Positions 7,499 through 17,714 of a stretch of DNA of 64,000 bases are shown piece after piece. The stretch is from positions 143,745 to 207,744 of the forward strand of contig NZ_WEZQ01000017.1 in assembly GCF_009864005.1 (NCBI RefSeq), written 5' to 3'. Source of the stretch: Furfurilactobacillus milii. Its GTDB lineage: Bacteria; Bacillota; Bacilli; Lactobacillales; Lactobacillaceae. The translations under genes and the position numbers were made by a program. The notes beneath the pieces were generated by a model, which was given only the letters and a program-made list of their open reading frames with translations, made no database searches and was not told where the DNA came from. Within the stretch, counting starts at the first letter, position 1. Each line of letters starts with the position of its first letter.

Positions 7499-10400
7499 TT
7501 AATCGCGACGACGCTTCTTAATTCCAGCGAGTACGAATGTACCGCCTAAAATTGTAAGCCCTAATCCGATCAACCCTGATTCATCGGACTGGTCAGTATT
7601 TGGTAATTTTTCACCTGAATGGTCAGTAGTTTCCGAAACTGAACTACCTTCTATCGCGGTCTTCCCATTGTTTTGACCAGCCTGTGCTTCATTAGGCAAA
7701 GTAACTGTTTGAGCGCTTTCCCCTGTTGCATTAGTTAATGGTGTTGCAGTAGCGGATGCTGCAGAATCTACCTCAGTAATGCCATTACTACCATGGCCAT
7801 GAATTGATCCTGTCAAAGCCACTCCATTAGCATTCTTCGTAACAGATTGTCCTCCGTTGTTGCTACCATTTTCTTGACTGGAGGTCTTCGATAAATTGCT
7901 CTTTGAACTTTCAGCATTTTGGGTAAAACCACCATTACTATTGGTTGATCCAACACTCGTCGTATTTCCGTCTTGACCTTTACGAGCTTGAGCGGCCTCG
8001 TAATCAGCCATTTCTTTCTTGCTCGTGTAGAAGACATAGATTGTTGAACCTTTTCCTATTTCATCTTCAGGGCCAAAGATTGGATCACCAATCCAACTGC
8101 GTAGCACAAACTCTGGTAAGTAGGCACCAGGAATATCATAGTGGCCACCAACATATCCGCGAAGGATAAAGTCAGGCGCTATCTTTACTCTCGTTTGAGT
8201 TCCATCCGGCTTCATTGCGTAGTACGAAACCGTAATCATTGCCGGAATCTGAGTTGGCGCCACGCTTGAACCACTCTGACCGCCATTACCATTAGGAGCC
8301 ACTACGTTTTCGCTTGTTAGACTATCAGCTGTTGAACTGTTGTTGCTAGTCTGATTAGAGGTAACATTACTGTTACTCATCTGACTAGAACTTGAACCAG
8401 TTTGACTTGCTTGACTGGTATTCGAATTCTCAAGACTAGAAACAATCGAACTTGCGATCGACTTGATCAATGACGACTCATTGATGCTGGATTGTTCACT
8501 GCTCAACGATGAACTCTGACTGTCGACTTTCGTCTCCAGACTACTGATCGAGCTCTGCTGCGTTGGTGTCAAGCTACTGTTGCTCTTCAAGCTACTCAAG
8601 ACGGACTTTACACTGCTCAAGCTGCTCTGAACGCTGCTTGGATCAACACTGCTATTCGTCCCAGTGTTAATGGAGGCGATGACACTATTGACAATCGAAC
8701 GGGATTCACTTGAGGTTTGACTGGATTGTGAACTCTCGCTGGACAACTTCGTTGTTAACGACTCAATCTGACTGCTCAATGAGCTGAGGTTGCTGTTAAC
8801 CGGAACTAAGCTCGATGGATCTAAGCCTAAGCTACTGTTCCCAGCCAAACTGCTCATTTCACTGTAAGCACTCTTCAAACTGCTCTCTAATGAGCTGTTC
8901 TCCTTGGTCGGATCAGTCCCAACGCTCGTATTCACACTCGTAATCGCACTGCTCAAGGACGTCAATTCACTTTGTAAGTTCCCTGCCGCAATCGAACTTG
9001 CGATCGACTTGATCAATGACGACTCATTGATGCTGGATTGTTCACTGCTCAACGATGAACTCTGACTGTCGACTTTCGTCTCCAGACTACTGATCGAGCT
9101 CTGCTGCGTTGGTGTCAAGCTACTGTTGCTCTTCAAGCTACTCAAGACGGACTTTACACTGCTCAAGCTGCTCTGAACGCTGCTTGGATCAACACTGCTA
9201 TTCGTCCCAGTGTTAATGGAGGCGATGACACTATTGACAATCGAACGGGATTCACTTGAGGTTTGACTGGATTGTGAACTCTCGCTGGACAACTTCGTTG
9301 TTAACGACTCAATCTGACTGCTCAATGAGCTGAGGTTGCTGTTAACCGGAACTAAGCTCGATGGATCTAAGCCTAAGCTACTGTTCCCAGCCAAACTGCT
9401 CATTTCACTGTAAGCACTCTTCAAACTGCTCTCTAATGAGCTGTTCTCCTTGGTCGGATCAGTCCCAACGCTCGTATTCACACTCGTAATCGCACTGCTC
9501 AAGGACGTCAATTCACTTTGTAAGTTCCCTGCCGCAATCGAACTTGCGATCGATCCAGTAAGTGAACTGTTTTCAGAACCTGAAATGGACGAATTAATCG
9601 AGTTAATCTCGCTAGTCAATGAAGTTATGTCACTGCCAATAGAGCTCTTTTGACTGACAGTTGCCTGACTATTGTTGCCTAAACTGGATAGCTGACTCTT
9701 ATAGTTGTTCAAATCAACAACTAAGGAACTAGCCAAACTGCTTGTATTAGAGTCACCAGGATTTGCAACAAGGCTACTCCAGTCAGCGTTGGCCTTATTT
9801 ACATTCGTTGAAATACTGCTCAATTGACTCTCAACGTTTGCATTCAATACTAAGGACTTAACGGCATTATTGATTGTTGTTGTATCGGCATCAATAGTAT
9901 CTTGATCAACTAACTTTGTGCTATCAAGAGCGGCGTTGCCTACAGTAAGCGCCGACGACAATGTAGCCCAACTCTCCGTCGTGTAATCAGATGCGGAATA
10001 ATTACCTGCATTATTAATAGCTACCTTCAAGCTTTGTACTGAAACCAAACCTGCAATTGCATCCGTTAAACCACTTGTAGCGGAACTAACATCGGATTTT
10101 ATTTTTGTTATTTCTGCATCAGTAGCCGTTTGACTTGCACCCTTAGCTTCTTCTAGGGCCTTGTTAGCAGCAGTCTTTGCATCAGATAAAGCCTTAACAG
10201 TGAACGTACTATAATTATCTGTCTTTAGCTTGTCAGCCAAGTTCATGACAGACTGAAGCCCTTCCGTGCTGAAAATGGAAGAATATGACACCTGAATCTC
10301 ATTTGCTGCTGCAGTTTTTGAAACAACCAACTGAGCAGGCTTATTAACAGAATAAAGTGCCTGATCATCTGGTGTTAATGCAATAAAGTCGGTATTAAAT

Positions 10401-13400
10401 GCATGAATCTGTCCAGTTATCCGACCATTTGCATCTTTGGTATATGTTCCTTTTTGCGCTGTTCCACCATTAACAGTATACGTAAATCCTGTTGAACCTA
10501 TTACATTAGTCGCAACAACAGTAATGTCTTCCTTATTATCCGTAACCAACCGCGCTGCAGAATCTGCGGCCTGAGCATCCTTAACGGCCTTAACTCCGGC
10601 ATCAATTGCTACTCCAGCTGCTGTTGCCGCAGACTCAGCACTAGCAACTGCCTTCAATGCAACAATTCCAGCTGAAACGGCTTGGCTATTGAATTGAGAG
10701 GCCGCCGTACTGTTCCCCGCAGTTGCTGCAGACTGAGCAGAAGCGTTAAAGTCTCCAACTGCCAAGTATGCAGATTGAGCAACAGCAACATCTGAAACGG
10801 CTAAGCTTGATTGATTTCCTGCCTCAGAAGCTGCAGACAAAACTGCCGAATTTGCAGATTGGGCACTAGCCAGCGCTGCGCTAACATTAGAATTACTTGA
10901 ATCCGCAGCCACTGCGCTATTAACATCAGCCAACGTATTCTGTGCTTCGGCTTTAAAGACACCATCCAAGTTAGCACCAGCCTCTTGAGCCGCACTAGCT
11001 ACGGCGGCTGCGTTCATACCGGCAGAACCGACAGCATTAGAAGCTAACAAGCCTTCACCTGATTTAACATCGTCGCTAGCTTGACTAACTAGGCTTGTAG
11101 CTTCACTAGCATTGGTAGAAGCAACTGTCTGTGCCGAGGTCGCTAATGATGCTTGTTCACTAACATTAGTTGAACTTGCACCAGATGCTGTACTTGTCTT
11201 GCCTACATCTCCAGTGCCAATTGCATCATTAATTGCTTGAAGAACCTTCTCAGCAGTGGTCTCACTAACTTGATAAACAGTCTTGAGGGCGTCCACAATC
11301 CCAGTTTGAGTAGGATCAACCATGTATGTCAATACGATAACATGATCGGGAAGACTCGTTTCCTTAAGATCAGGAGTCATTGCATAGCCCTCTGGATTAC
11401 CGGCGTGAGCATTCGAATTGTCTGTCGAAGAATACGTACCCTTGCTGAGAATCTTCGATGCCGCTGTCAAGACAGTAGCCATCTTATACTCAGAAATATC
11501 TGCTTCGGAGGTTAAGCCAATGGTTCCTGCTGTCCAAGTTCCTTTAACTAGGCTAACTGGTAAGAAGTTATAACTACCATCTGGTTGAACAACTAAGCCA
11601 TTGTTTTGTCTATATTCAACCGTGTAAGCACCAGGCGTCTTAAAGTCACCTGTCTTAGACGTGTAAACACTTATAGGCGTATCAATTTCAACACTGCCGT
11701 CAGCATGAACAATTTTCACTGCTAATACTTGAGATCTTGTAAATGTTAATTTGATTAAACCGTTGTTCGTTAAATTGCCGGTTAATGGATTCGGTTGCTT
11801 ATCATCAGGATCACGAGTGTATTGAACCGCTTTAAGGCTACCTTGATCAGGCAAAGCATCAATTGTTACACCGCTCAAATCATAGGTATCGCCTGCATAA
11901 CCATAAGCAAAGATAACGCCGTCTTGAGCGTGAGTACTGTCTAACCCTAATCCAGTAAATGCAGTCTTAGGAATTGAAGGCTGAGCGCCGTACTTAACAA
12001 CCGACTCACCATATTGATCCACAACGCTTAAAGTTTCTGCAATCGGAGCCTCTACAGTCAGGGTTACATCAGGCGTTGTGCCAAACGCACCATTTGGCAT
12101 AGTTTGCTTCTTAACTAGGCGATATGGAACATTCTTTGTCCAATCAATTGTCTTTCCAGAAATATCTTTAAACGTTAATGAAAGTGAATCATTTGGCATA
12201 GTCGCGCTAAGTCCAGTTGCCCATGTTGCTTCATCAGTCGGGAAAGCATCACCGTATGATCCATTTAAAGTTCCAGTCCCAACCGTTGTCCCATCAGCTG
12301 TCTTAAATGTAACATTAACGGACTTTGTGTCCGCAGTGTAAACAACATTAACTGACTGATTACCTGTAATTTGAACTGTACTATTTTGCGCGGAATAGTT
12401 CGTCAGTGAAGGGACAATATAATCTCTTTCATCTTGTGTATGCGCACCATTATCGTTTGTGCCCCAAACATTTAGCTGCCCTTCGCCAACGGTCAGGGGT
12501 ACATCCTTGACACCAGCGAGACTATTCCCATTCTGATCGACAAAGTGCAATGTGACTTGTCGTGTTCGAATTAACGGAATTTTTGCCAGACTTGACTGAT
12601 CAAAATTCCCTGTAATGGTAAATTCGTGATCATTTTGATTATATGTGACGCCCGTTGGTAACGTTGCAGATGCATCTAATTCATATCCTGATGGCATTGC
12701 AACAGTAACTGTATACTCATCTTTGATTTCACCGGTCTGAACTGCAAAGCCATGTGCAATGTAACTATCGTCACCCTGATTAACAAGCGTCAACTGTTTT
12801 GAAACGGATCCTTTTTGTGTGTCATCCCATCCACTATAAATTGCAGCTGGGCTAACTGCGACATTATTGCCTTTATTTGTAAAAGATAAAATCAACGAAT
12901 TCTGCTGATCCAAGACTAACGTGACTTTATTCGTTCCAGTATCCCCAAGAGTAAAGTCTTGAACCTTGCTAAATGCTTGACCATCAATCCTATATAGCTT
13001 GGTTCCATCTGCAGACTTAATCACTGAAAATGATCCTTGAGACTGTAGCTTTTCAAATTGTTCTTTAAAGGACACATCCTTTAGTCCTGGTACATCGTAT
13101 GAGGTAACTCCGGTGCCAGTTCCATCGAGGCTTGCCACTGTCACTGGTTGACCATTCTGATCTACAAAACTGACAGTAACATCTGTGCTTGCCTTGTCAT
13201 ACGTAAAGGTCACGTTACCGTCGGTCGTTGGCCAACCGTCTGTAAAGGACTGCGTTAATGGTGTAGCAGTATATCCGCTAACCGACGGTGCCGTAATGAC
13301 ATGTGTAGTCGTCCCAGCAAAATCATATTGATCTGGATGTTGCACACCTGTAGATTGTGTAGCAAAAGTCTCGTCGCCCGATGTCTTAGGTGTCAATGTG

Positions 13401-16393
13401 ACACTAACTTTTGTTACGGTGTTGTACTTTAATGTGTACGCCTCGGTAAATATCGTGCCAAGCATCGTACCATCTTTTTTATTAGTCAAAGATGAAGCTT
13501 TATCGGTAATTGTTGTCGTTGTATCAGAAGACAAATCAGTCAGCGCTGCCTTCCCTGTTGAATAAAACTTACCGATATTTGAGGCATCATTCGCCTCGGC
13601 CACAATAGCTGATTGACCAGCAGTAAAAGCCTTATTCACAGCTTTAGCTTCTGCATTGTAAGCATACCTATAAGCATCCTTAACAACCGCACCCAAAGCT
13701 GATGGAAGACCACTGATAACACTTTGATCTGCCACCTTTCCGGCTGGTGTTTCAGTTAATGTTGGGATTGAATCATCAGCTAATGTTAAAGCCTGTGCTT
13801 TAGTGTCCACAGCCGTATAGCCTGCTTTAATAAGTGCTGCACTTGCCTTAGTCAACGCATCCCATGTTTGTTGATAAGTTGGTGACGTATAAACAAGTGG
13901 CGCCTCATTTTGACCCTGAGGCCAAGCAGTAAATGTTGTTACTGGCGCTTTTCCTTCATGCATCGGATCTTTTTTGAAGTCACTAATTGCTTGCTGAACA
14001 CCGTTATAAGCGGAATTATAGAAGCTTAGTAACAAAGCCTTTGCAGAAGCAGCCTGTGCAAGTTTAAATGGATCAGTTTCATTTTTACCATTTAGTAAGT
14101 CCGCATTATTGGTTCCACCATTGTTTGCACGTTGTGCCTCAGCCGACGCAATAATGTCAGTATTAACAATTCCGTTGCGCGCATCATCGTAACCTAACGC
14201 TTGATAAAACGGCGCTTCAGCAGCCAACATATTAAAGCCTGCATTAGTAGCCAAATCTAGGGCCTCACCTGGTGCACCAATTTGCAAAAAGTTAACACCA
14301 TTGTTCAGCTGTCCTGATCCAGACCCATTTGCCCATGCGTTATACAAATTAATGCCATTCGAATTATTGATTGTAAATGTTCCATCTTGTAGCATCGTGG
14401 TAATCTTTGCAGCCGCATCTTGTTGCCCCATCTGGTACTCACCGACTAAAGCAGCCACAATACCAGTTTTCAATGATTGGTAAATCATGTTCGGCATACC
14501 TGTATTAGGATCACCGAAGATTCCTGCAGGATTACCTAACCAACTGACAGATTTGTATAGTGGAACTTGATTCATTAAATCAATCAGTGTTGTAGGGAGT
14601 GAAACTGTTCCGCTCATTGTTAAGAACGTTTTGTATGCGGAATACTGGATATAGTTCTGGGCAATATAAACGATGGCATTAATAGCATTACGTAAACCCA
14701 AGTTAGCCGTGACACCTTGTCCGCCAAGCATATGATTCCCAACATCGCTCTGAACATCGCGGTTGTCATCCACTGCTTTGTATCCATCAGCCACATTGTA
14801 AGCAAAGACAGATGAAAAGTTTTGATTGTAACTATCCGTGAGCTTGGACATGATTGCACCAACTGTCCCCGCTTGATTAATAAAACTTGAATTAAGTACA
14901 CCAGGATAGTCGTCAGTTGACTTAGCAAAGTCCATAACAAATTGTGCAATAGCATGGGCACCAGCATTTTCCGTGCCATTATTTTTATCATAAGTATAGA
15001 TATTCATTGCCATACTGGAAATTTGAAATTCTTGAATTACATGATTAATCCAGCGTGCATATTCTTGTGCGTCACGTTCGATTCTGTTGTGATATCCAGC
15101 ATCATAGGTAGTTTTATCGACCTGAGTACCACCAATATTTCCAACAAGCCATCCAGTATAACCACCAACAGTTTTGGTGTCGTTAAAATTCGAATTCGTC
15201 CAAGCTGCTGGATTACTATAAATATTGTTCCAATCGGAAATGCTTGTCGAACTCATGTCTGACCCAGCGTCATTCCAACCGTCGTTCCAGTTCTTTTGGC
15301 CTACCAATCCTGTTGTATCTGCTAAAGTAGGTATTTTGACTTGAACAGACTGCAAAGTTTTCAATAGCTTACGCATTTGGTCTTCATTAGCGCCAGTCTT
15401 TTGAATGTTATCCATCTCTGTACTAGTAAGACCTAACGTTGCAAAGGCACGAATATTATCATCCGTTAATCCACGACCCTTAAGCGTCTGAATCAATGTT
15501 GCGTTGTATGTAGCCAATACTTGATCCGGAGTTAAATCCACACCGGCCGTACCCGTACTCGTATCATCCTTTTGAGTAACCTCGACTTGTGTAGCTGTAA
15601 AATCCGAGGGCTTCAACGTGTTTTGTACACCAGCTGGTAAGTCAACGGTAACTTTACCTGCCGCATCAGAAGTTACTGTAGTTCCTGTTGGCAAAACGGC
15701 CCCTGCCTTAACAACAGTCTGATCAGCACTAGAGGTGGCAGTTGAGACTGAGGTGGCAGTACTAGTCTTTGATGCTTGACTGGTCGTCATGCTTGAAGTA
15801 GTTACACTATTGGCCTCGGATGTTGATGTTCCCTCTGATGTTGGCGTTACCTTTGAACTATCTTGATTTTGTGAATTTGTCGAAGTAGAATCAGCTTCCG
15901 TTGCACTCTTAGCTTGAGAGTCACTGTTGCTTGTAATTGATTCTTGTTGAGAAGATCCTTGTGTGCTATTAGTCACACTGCCAGTTTGACTTGCATTTGA
16001 CCCCGTTTGAGATGACGATTGACTAGCATCAGTACTCTTGGATTCAGATGTCGTTTGAGAAACATTAGCTTGAGTGGTTGAAGCATTACCATCGACCTTG
16101 CTTGTAACCGTCGACTCTGAGTTTGAACCACTAGTTGCTGTATTAGAAAGGGTAACCGAATTCTGATTTACGAGAGAGCCACTTTCACCGTTCGCAACTG
16201 ATGTTGTATCACCCGAAGAAGCATTCGTTGACGTATCAGCATGCGCGGATACTTGACCAGCACCAATGATAGAAGCTCCAAATAGCAGAGAAATACCGGC
16301 GAAAACCCAGTGTTTGCCGTCTTTATACATTTTATAGTGAAGCTTTTCAACCGCTTCGGCGAGCCCTAAGTTTCGCTGTTTTTCGTGTCTCAT
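7499..16393 (-). CDS. giant serine-rich LPxTG surface adhesin
   Basis: A 2964-residue cell-wall protein. A KxYKxGKxW signal (KMYKDGKHW, residues 21-29) is followed by a hydrophobic helix and probable cleavage after SAHA-52. Then: Ser/Thr-rich stretch (about 53-230), a unique globular region of unknown fold (about 250-990), MucBP-like beta domains (about 1000-1360, with repeated VDQNGxxL/V motifs), further beta domains, an Ala/Ser helical region (about 1730-1950), two FIVAR-like units (about 2047-2185), a serine-rich section with a perfect 182-residue tandem duplication (2287-2650), one more MucBP-like domain (about 2720) and the sorting signal LPNTD (about 2932) with membrane helix and RRRD tail. 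GGGGGGA precedes the ATG. It most likely mediates adhesion or aggregation; the neighbouring operon probably glycosylates it. Confidence 0.95.
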   Translation of the reverse strand: MRHEKQRNLGLAEAVEKLHYKMYKDGKHWVFAGISLLFGASIIGAGQVSAHADTSTNASSGDTTSVANGESGSLVNQNSVTLSNTATSGSNSESTVTSKVDGNASTTQANVSQTTSESKSTDASQSSSQTGSNASQTGSVTNSTQGSSQQESITSNSDSQAKSATEADSTSTNSQNQDSSKVTPTSEGTSTSEANSVTTSSMTTSQASKTSTATSVSTATSSADQTVVKAGAVLPTGTTVTSDAAGKVTVDLPAGVQNTLKPSDFTATQVEVTQKDDTSTGTAGVDLTPDQVLATYNATLIQTLKGRGLTDDNIRAFATLGLTSTEMDNIQKTGANEDQMRKLLKTLQSVQVKIPTLADTTGLVGQKNWNDGWNDAGSDMSSTSISDWNNIYSNPAAWTNSNFNDTKTVGGYTGWLVGNIGGTQVDKTTYDAGYHNRIERDAQEYARWINHVIQEFQISSMAMNIYTYDKNNGTENAGAHAIAQFVMDFAKSTDDYPGVLNSSFINQAGTVGAIMSKLTDSYNQNFSSVFAYNVADGYKAVDDNRDVQSDVGNHMLGGQGVTANLGLRNAINAIVYIAQNYIQYSAYKTFLTMSGTVSLPTTLIDLMNQVPLYKSVSWLGNPAGIFGDPNTGMPNMIYQSLKTGIVAALVGEYQMGQQDAAAKITTMLQDGTFTINNSNGINLYNAWANGSGSGQLNNGVNFLQIGAPGEALDLATNAGFNMLAAEAPFYQALGYDDARNGIVNTDIIASAEAQRANNGGTNNADLLNGKNETDPFKLAQAASAKALLLSFYNSAYNGVQQAISDFKKDPMHEGKAPVTTFTAWPQGQNEAPLVYTSPTYQQTWDALTKASAALIKAGYTAVDTKAQALTLADDSIPTLTETPAGKVADQSVISGLPSALGAVVKDAYRYAYNAEAKAVNKAFTAGQSAIVAEANDASNIGKFYSTGKAALTDLSSDTTTTITDKASSLTNKKDGTMLGTIFTEAYTLKYNTVTKVSVTLTPKTSGDETFATQSTGVQHPDQYDFAGTTTHVITAPSVSGYTATPLTQSFTDGWPTTDGNVTFTYDKASTDVTVSFVDQNGQPVTVASLDGTGTGVTSYDVPGLKDVSFKEQFEKLQSQGSFSVIKSADGTKLYRIDGQAFSKVQDFTLGDTGTNKVTLVLDQQNSLILSFTNKGNNVAVSPAAIYSGWDDTQKGSVSKQLTLVNQGDDSYIAHGFAVQTGEIKDEYTVTVAMPSGYELDASATLPTGVTYNQNDHEFTITGNFDQSSLAKIPLIRTRQVTLHFVDQNGNSLAGVKDVPLTVGEGQLNVWGTNDNGAHTQDERDYIVPSLTNYSAQNSTVQITGNQSVNVVYTADTKSVNVTFKTADGTTVGTGTLNGSYGDAFPTDEATWATGLSATMPNDSLSLTFKDISGKTIDWTKNVPYRLVKKQTMPNGAFGTTPDVTLTVEAPIAETLSVVDQYGESVVKYGAQPSIPKTAFTGLGLDSTHAQDGVIFAYGYAGDTYDLSGVTIDALPDQGSLKAVQYTRDPDDKQPNPLTGNLTNNGLIKLTFTRSQVLAVKIVHADGSVEIDTPISVYTSKTGDFKTPGAYTVEYRQNNGLVVQPDGSYNFLPVSLVKGTWTAGTIGLTSEADISEYKMATVLTAASKILSKGTYSSTDNSNAHAGNPEGYAMTPDLKETSLPDHVIVLTYMVDPTQTGIVDALKTVYQVSETTAEKVLQAINDAIGTGDVGKTSTASGASSTNVSEQASLATSAQTVASTNASEATSLVSQASDDVKSGEGLLASNAVGSAGMNAAAVASAAQEAGANLDGVFKAEAQNTLADVNSAVAADSSNSNVSAALASAQSANSAVLSAASEAGNQSSLAVSDVAVAQSAYLAVGDFNASAQSAATAGNSTAASQFNSQAVSAGIVALKAVASAESAATAAGVAIDAGVKAVKDAQAADSAARLVTDNKEDITVVATNVIGSTGFTYTVNGGTAQKGTYTKDANGRITGQIHAFNTDFIALTPDDQALYSVNKPAQLVVSKTAAANEIQVSYSSIFSTEGLQSVMNLADKLKTDNYSTFTVKALSDAKTAANKALEEAKGASQTATDAEITKIKSDVSSATSGLTDAIAGLVSVQSLKVAINNAGNYSASDYTTESWATLSSALTVGNAALDSTKLVDQDTIDADTTTINNAVKSLVLNANVESQLSSISTNVNKANADWSSLVANPGDSNTSSLASSLVVDLNNYKSQLSSLGNNSQATVSQKSSIGSDITSLTSEINSINSSISGSENSSLTGSIASSIAAGNLQSELTSLSSAITSVNTSVGTDPTKENSSLESSLKSAYSEMSSLAGNSSLGLDPSSLVPVNSNLSSLSSQIESLTTKLSSESSQSSQTSSESRSIVNSVIASINTGTNSSVDPSSVQSSLSSVKSVLSSLKSNSSLTPTQQSSISSLETKVDSQSSSLSSEQSSINESSLIKSIASSIAAGNLQSELTSLSSAITSVNTSVGTDPTKENSSLESSLKSAYSEMSSLAGNSSLGLDPSSLVPVNSNLSSLSSQIESLTTKLSSESSQSSQTSSESRSIVNSVIASINTGTNSSVDPSSVQSSLSSVKSVLSSLKSNSSLTPTQQSSISSLETKVDSQSSSLSSEQSSINESSLIKSIASSIVSSLENSNTSQASQTGSSSSQMSNSNVTSNQTSNNSSTADSLTSENVVAPNGNGGQSGSSVAPTQIPAMITVSYYAMKPDGTQTRVKIAPDFILRGYVGGHYDIPGAYLPEFVLRSWIGDPIFGPEDEIGKGSTIYVFYTSKKEMADYEAAQARKGQDGNTTSVGSTNSNGGFTQNAESSKSNLSKTSSQENGSNNGGQSVTKNANGVALTGSIHGHGSNGITEVDSAASATATPLTNATGESAQTVTLPNEAQAGQNNGKTAIEGSSVSETTDHSGEKLPNTDQSDESGLIGLGLTILGGTFVLAGIKKRRRD
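8443..9534. repeat. 546-bp perfect tandem duplication inside the adhesin gene
   Basis: Two copies (8443-8988 and 8989-9534) appear identical base for base, followed by about 20 bp of a third. Each encodes 182 serine-rich residues. The length is a multiple of three, so copy-number change keeps the frame. Confidence 0.9.
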
Positions 16394-16448
16394 TTTTTAT
16401 CCCCCCATAGATGTGAAAAACCATTTAAAAATGGCGTTCATTCTTATG

Positions 16449-16476
16449 TTTATATATATTGATAAAATGATGTAAA
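16449..16476 (-). promoter_or_regulatory. probable adhesin promoter
   Basis: On the minus strand TTTACA (16476-16471) and TATAAA (16454-16449) are separated by 16 bp, about 55 bp upstream of the adhesin ATG. The surrounding 16394-16719 interval otherwise holds only AT-rich sequence, the inverted repeat at 16484-16522 and a short frame ending next to the adhesin start. Confidence 0.5.
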
Positions 16477-16483
16477 CGGTCTC

Positions 16484-16522
16484 AAGAGTAAAAATAAAAA
16501 GATGCATATTATTTTTACTCTT
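16484..16522. promoter_or_regulatory. 14-bp inverted repeat, candidate Rgg operator
   Basis: AAGAGTAAAAATAA (16484-16497) is repeated in exact inverted form at 16509-16522 with an 11-nt spacer. It lies immediately upstream of the adhesin -35 box and between the adhesin gene and the divergent rgg gene, where an activator would bind. Assignment to Rgg is inference. Confidence 0.55.
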
Positions 16523-16719
16523 ACAGTTATAGAAAAACATAAAAGAACTTATGGAGTATAATGTGAGGGTCGAAATCATTCTAAATACAATACTTTTTAT
16601 ATAGGTACTATGCTGTTTTATGCTTCGACATTTTTTAGCCATTGTGTTGTTTTAATAGCTTTACATTTTAGAAAATATTATGGTTAACCAAGTCACTACA
16701 ACGATTAAAGGAGCTTCTT

Positions 16720-17625
16720 ATGGGAACCTTGGGAACGGTCATTGATTCTTATAGACAGGAAAATAAACTCTCAGTAAAGGCGCTCACTGATGGCATTATT
16801 TCTTATGCTTCTTATTACAGATTTGTTCATGACAACTCAAGCATTTCTACAGAGCGATTTCTTGCCCTTATCGAGCGGTTAAATATCTCCGTAGATGAAA
16901 TAAAAATGGCCTTAGATCCAGGATATATTTCTAAATATCAGTTCATTTCAAGTTTTATTCATATTGTTTCTGGAGATACATTTGATGTTAAAAACTTACA
17001 GGCTCTAATCGAACTAGTAAAAGACAGATACGAAACCACAGGTGCAGAACAGTGCTTACATTTTTTGTGGATAAGTCAAAGTAGCATGGCACTCCATAAG
17101 GGCATAACCATTCCAGAATTTCAGGACATAAAAAAGCATTTTATGAATTTAGAGCAGTGGACAAATGCGAACTTATTTACATTTGCGTTAATATTTCCAA
17201 TATTTACATTTGAAGAACTTAGCAGCTCTTTTAACACGACTGTCCAACGTTATCGCCATCAACTGGGAGATCGAGAAGTCGAGGAAGCTTTCTTTAGGTA
17301 TCTTATTAACTTTGCGTTGATTGCTTTAAGTAACCAATCGTTTTTCTTCTTTAAAAAAGCGGCAAAGTTGCTGGCTGAATTACAAAGTATCAATGGTAGC
17401 TTGACTGTGTCTGTTTACCAACGATTTATCATTGATTTATTAAGATGGTATAACCATCCCGAATCTTTCTCCACAGAACAATTCACGCAACTGTCCGATA
17501 CGTTAACCACGTTTCATCAATGTCTATTTGCCAAACAGCTACTGAATTTCACATTTTTATTCAAGAAGAGTGTTCTTCGTGGTACCGCTACTACCTTAAC
17601 TGACATTTTTATTCCGGTGATTTAA
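16720..17625 (+). CDS. Rgg/GadR/MutR-family transcriptional regulator
   Basis: A 301-residue protein with an N-terminal XRE-like helix-turn-helix (about residues 5-62, including SVKALTDGIISYASYYRFV) and a long all-helical C-terminal region like the TPR peptide-binding domain of Rgg proteins, cytoplasmic regulators that often respond to short hydrophobic pheromones. AAAGGAG precedes the ATG. It is divergent from the adhesin and convergent with the glycosylation operon, which marks it as their probable regulator. No clear pheromone gene was found; a 14-codon frame ending GG just before the adhesin start is noted separately. Confidence 0.83.
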   Translation: MGTLGTVIDSYRQENKLSVKALTDGIISYASYYRFVHDNSSISTERFLALIERLNISVDEIKMALDPGYISKYQFISSFIHIVSGDTFDVKNLQALIELVKDRYETTGAEQCLHFLWISQSSMALHKGITIPEFQDIKKHFMNLEQWTNANLFTFALIFPIFTFEELSSSFNTTVQRYRHQLGDREVEEAFFRYLINFALIALSNQSFFFFKKAAKLLAELQSINGSLTVSVYQRFIIDLLRWYNHPESFSTEQFTQLSDTLTTFHQCLFAKQLLNFTFLFKKSVLRGTATTLTDIFIPVI

Positions 17626-17644
17626 TTATTGTTTAGAAATGTGC

Positions 17645-17697
17645 AAAAAAAGCAACGTTCACATTCGCCATTGAGACGAGGTGAACGTTGCTTTTTA
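17645..17697. terminator. bidirectional terminator between rgg and the glycosylation operon
   Basis: AAAAAGCAACGTTCAC and GTGAACGTTGCTTTTT pair across a 19-nt loop and can terminate both convergent transcripts. Confidence 0.88.
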
Positions 17698-17714
17698 ATT
17701 AGTCCATTAATGAA

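Noticed and set aside
7813..8169. Overlapping frames on both strands within the adhesin gene
   Set aside because: They are shadows of the biased codon usage of the adhesin's C-terminal region.
16397..16642. 81-codon minus-strand frame before the adhesin gene
   Set aside because: It runs through the promoter, the inverted repeat and AT-rich spacer with no ribosome binding site. Only its last 14 codons are discussed, as a weak pheromone idea.
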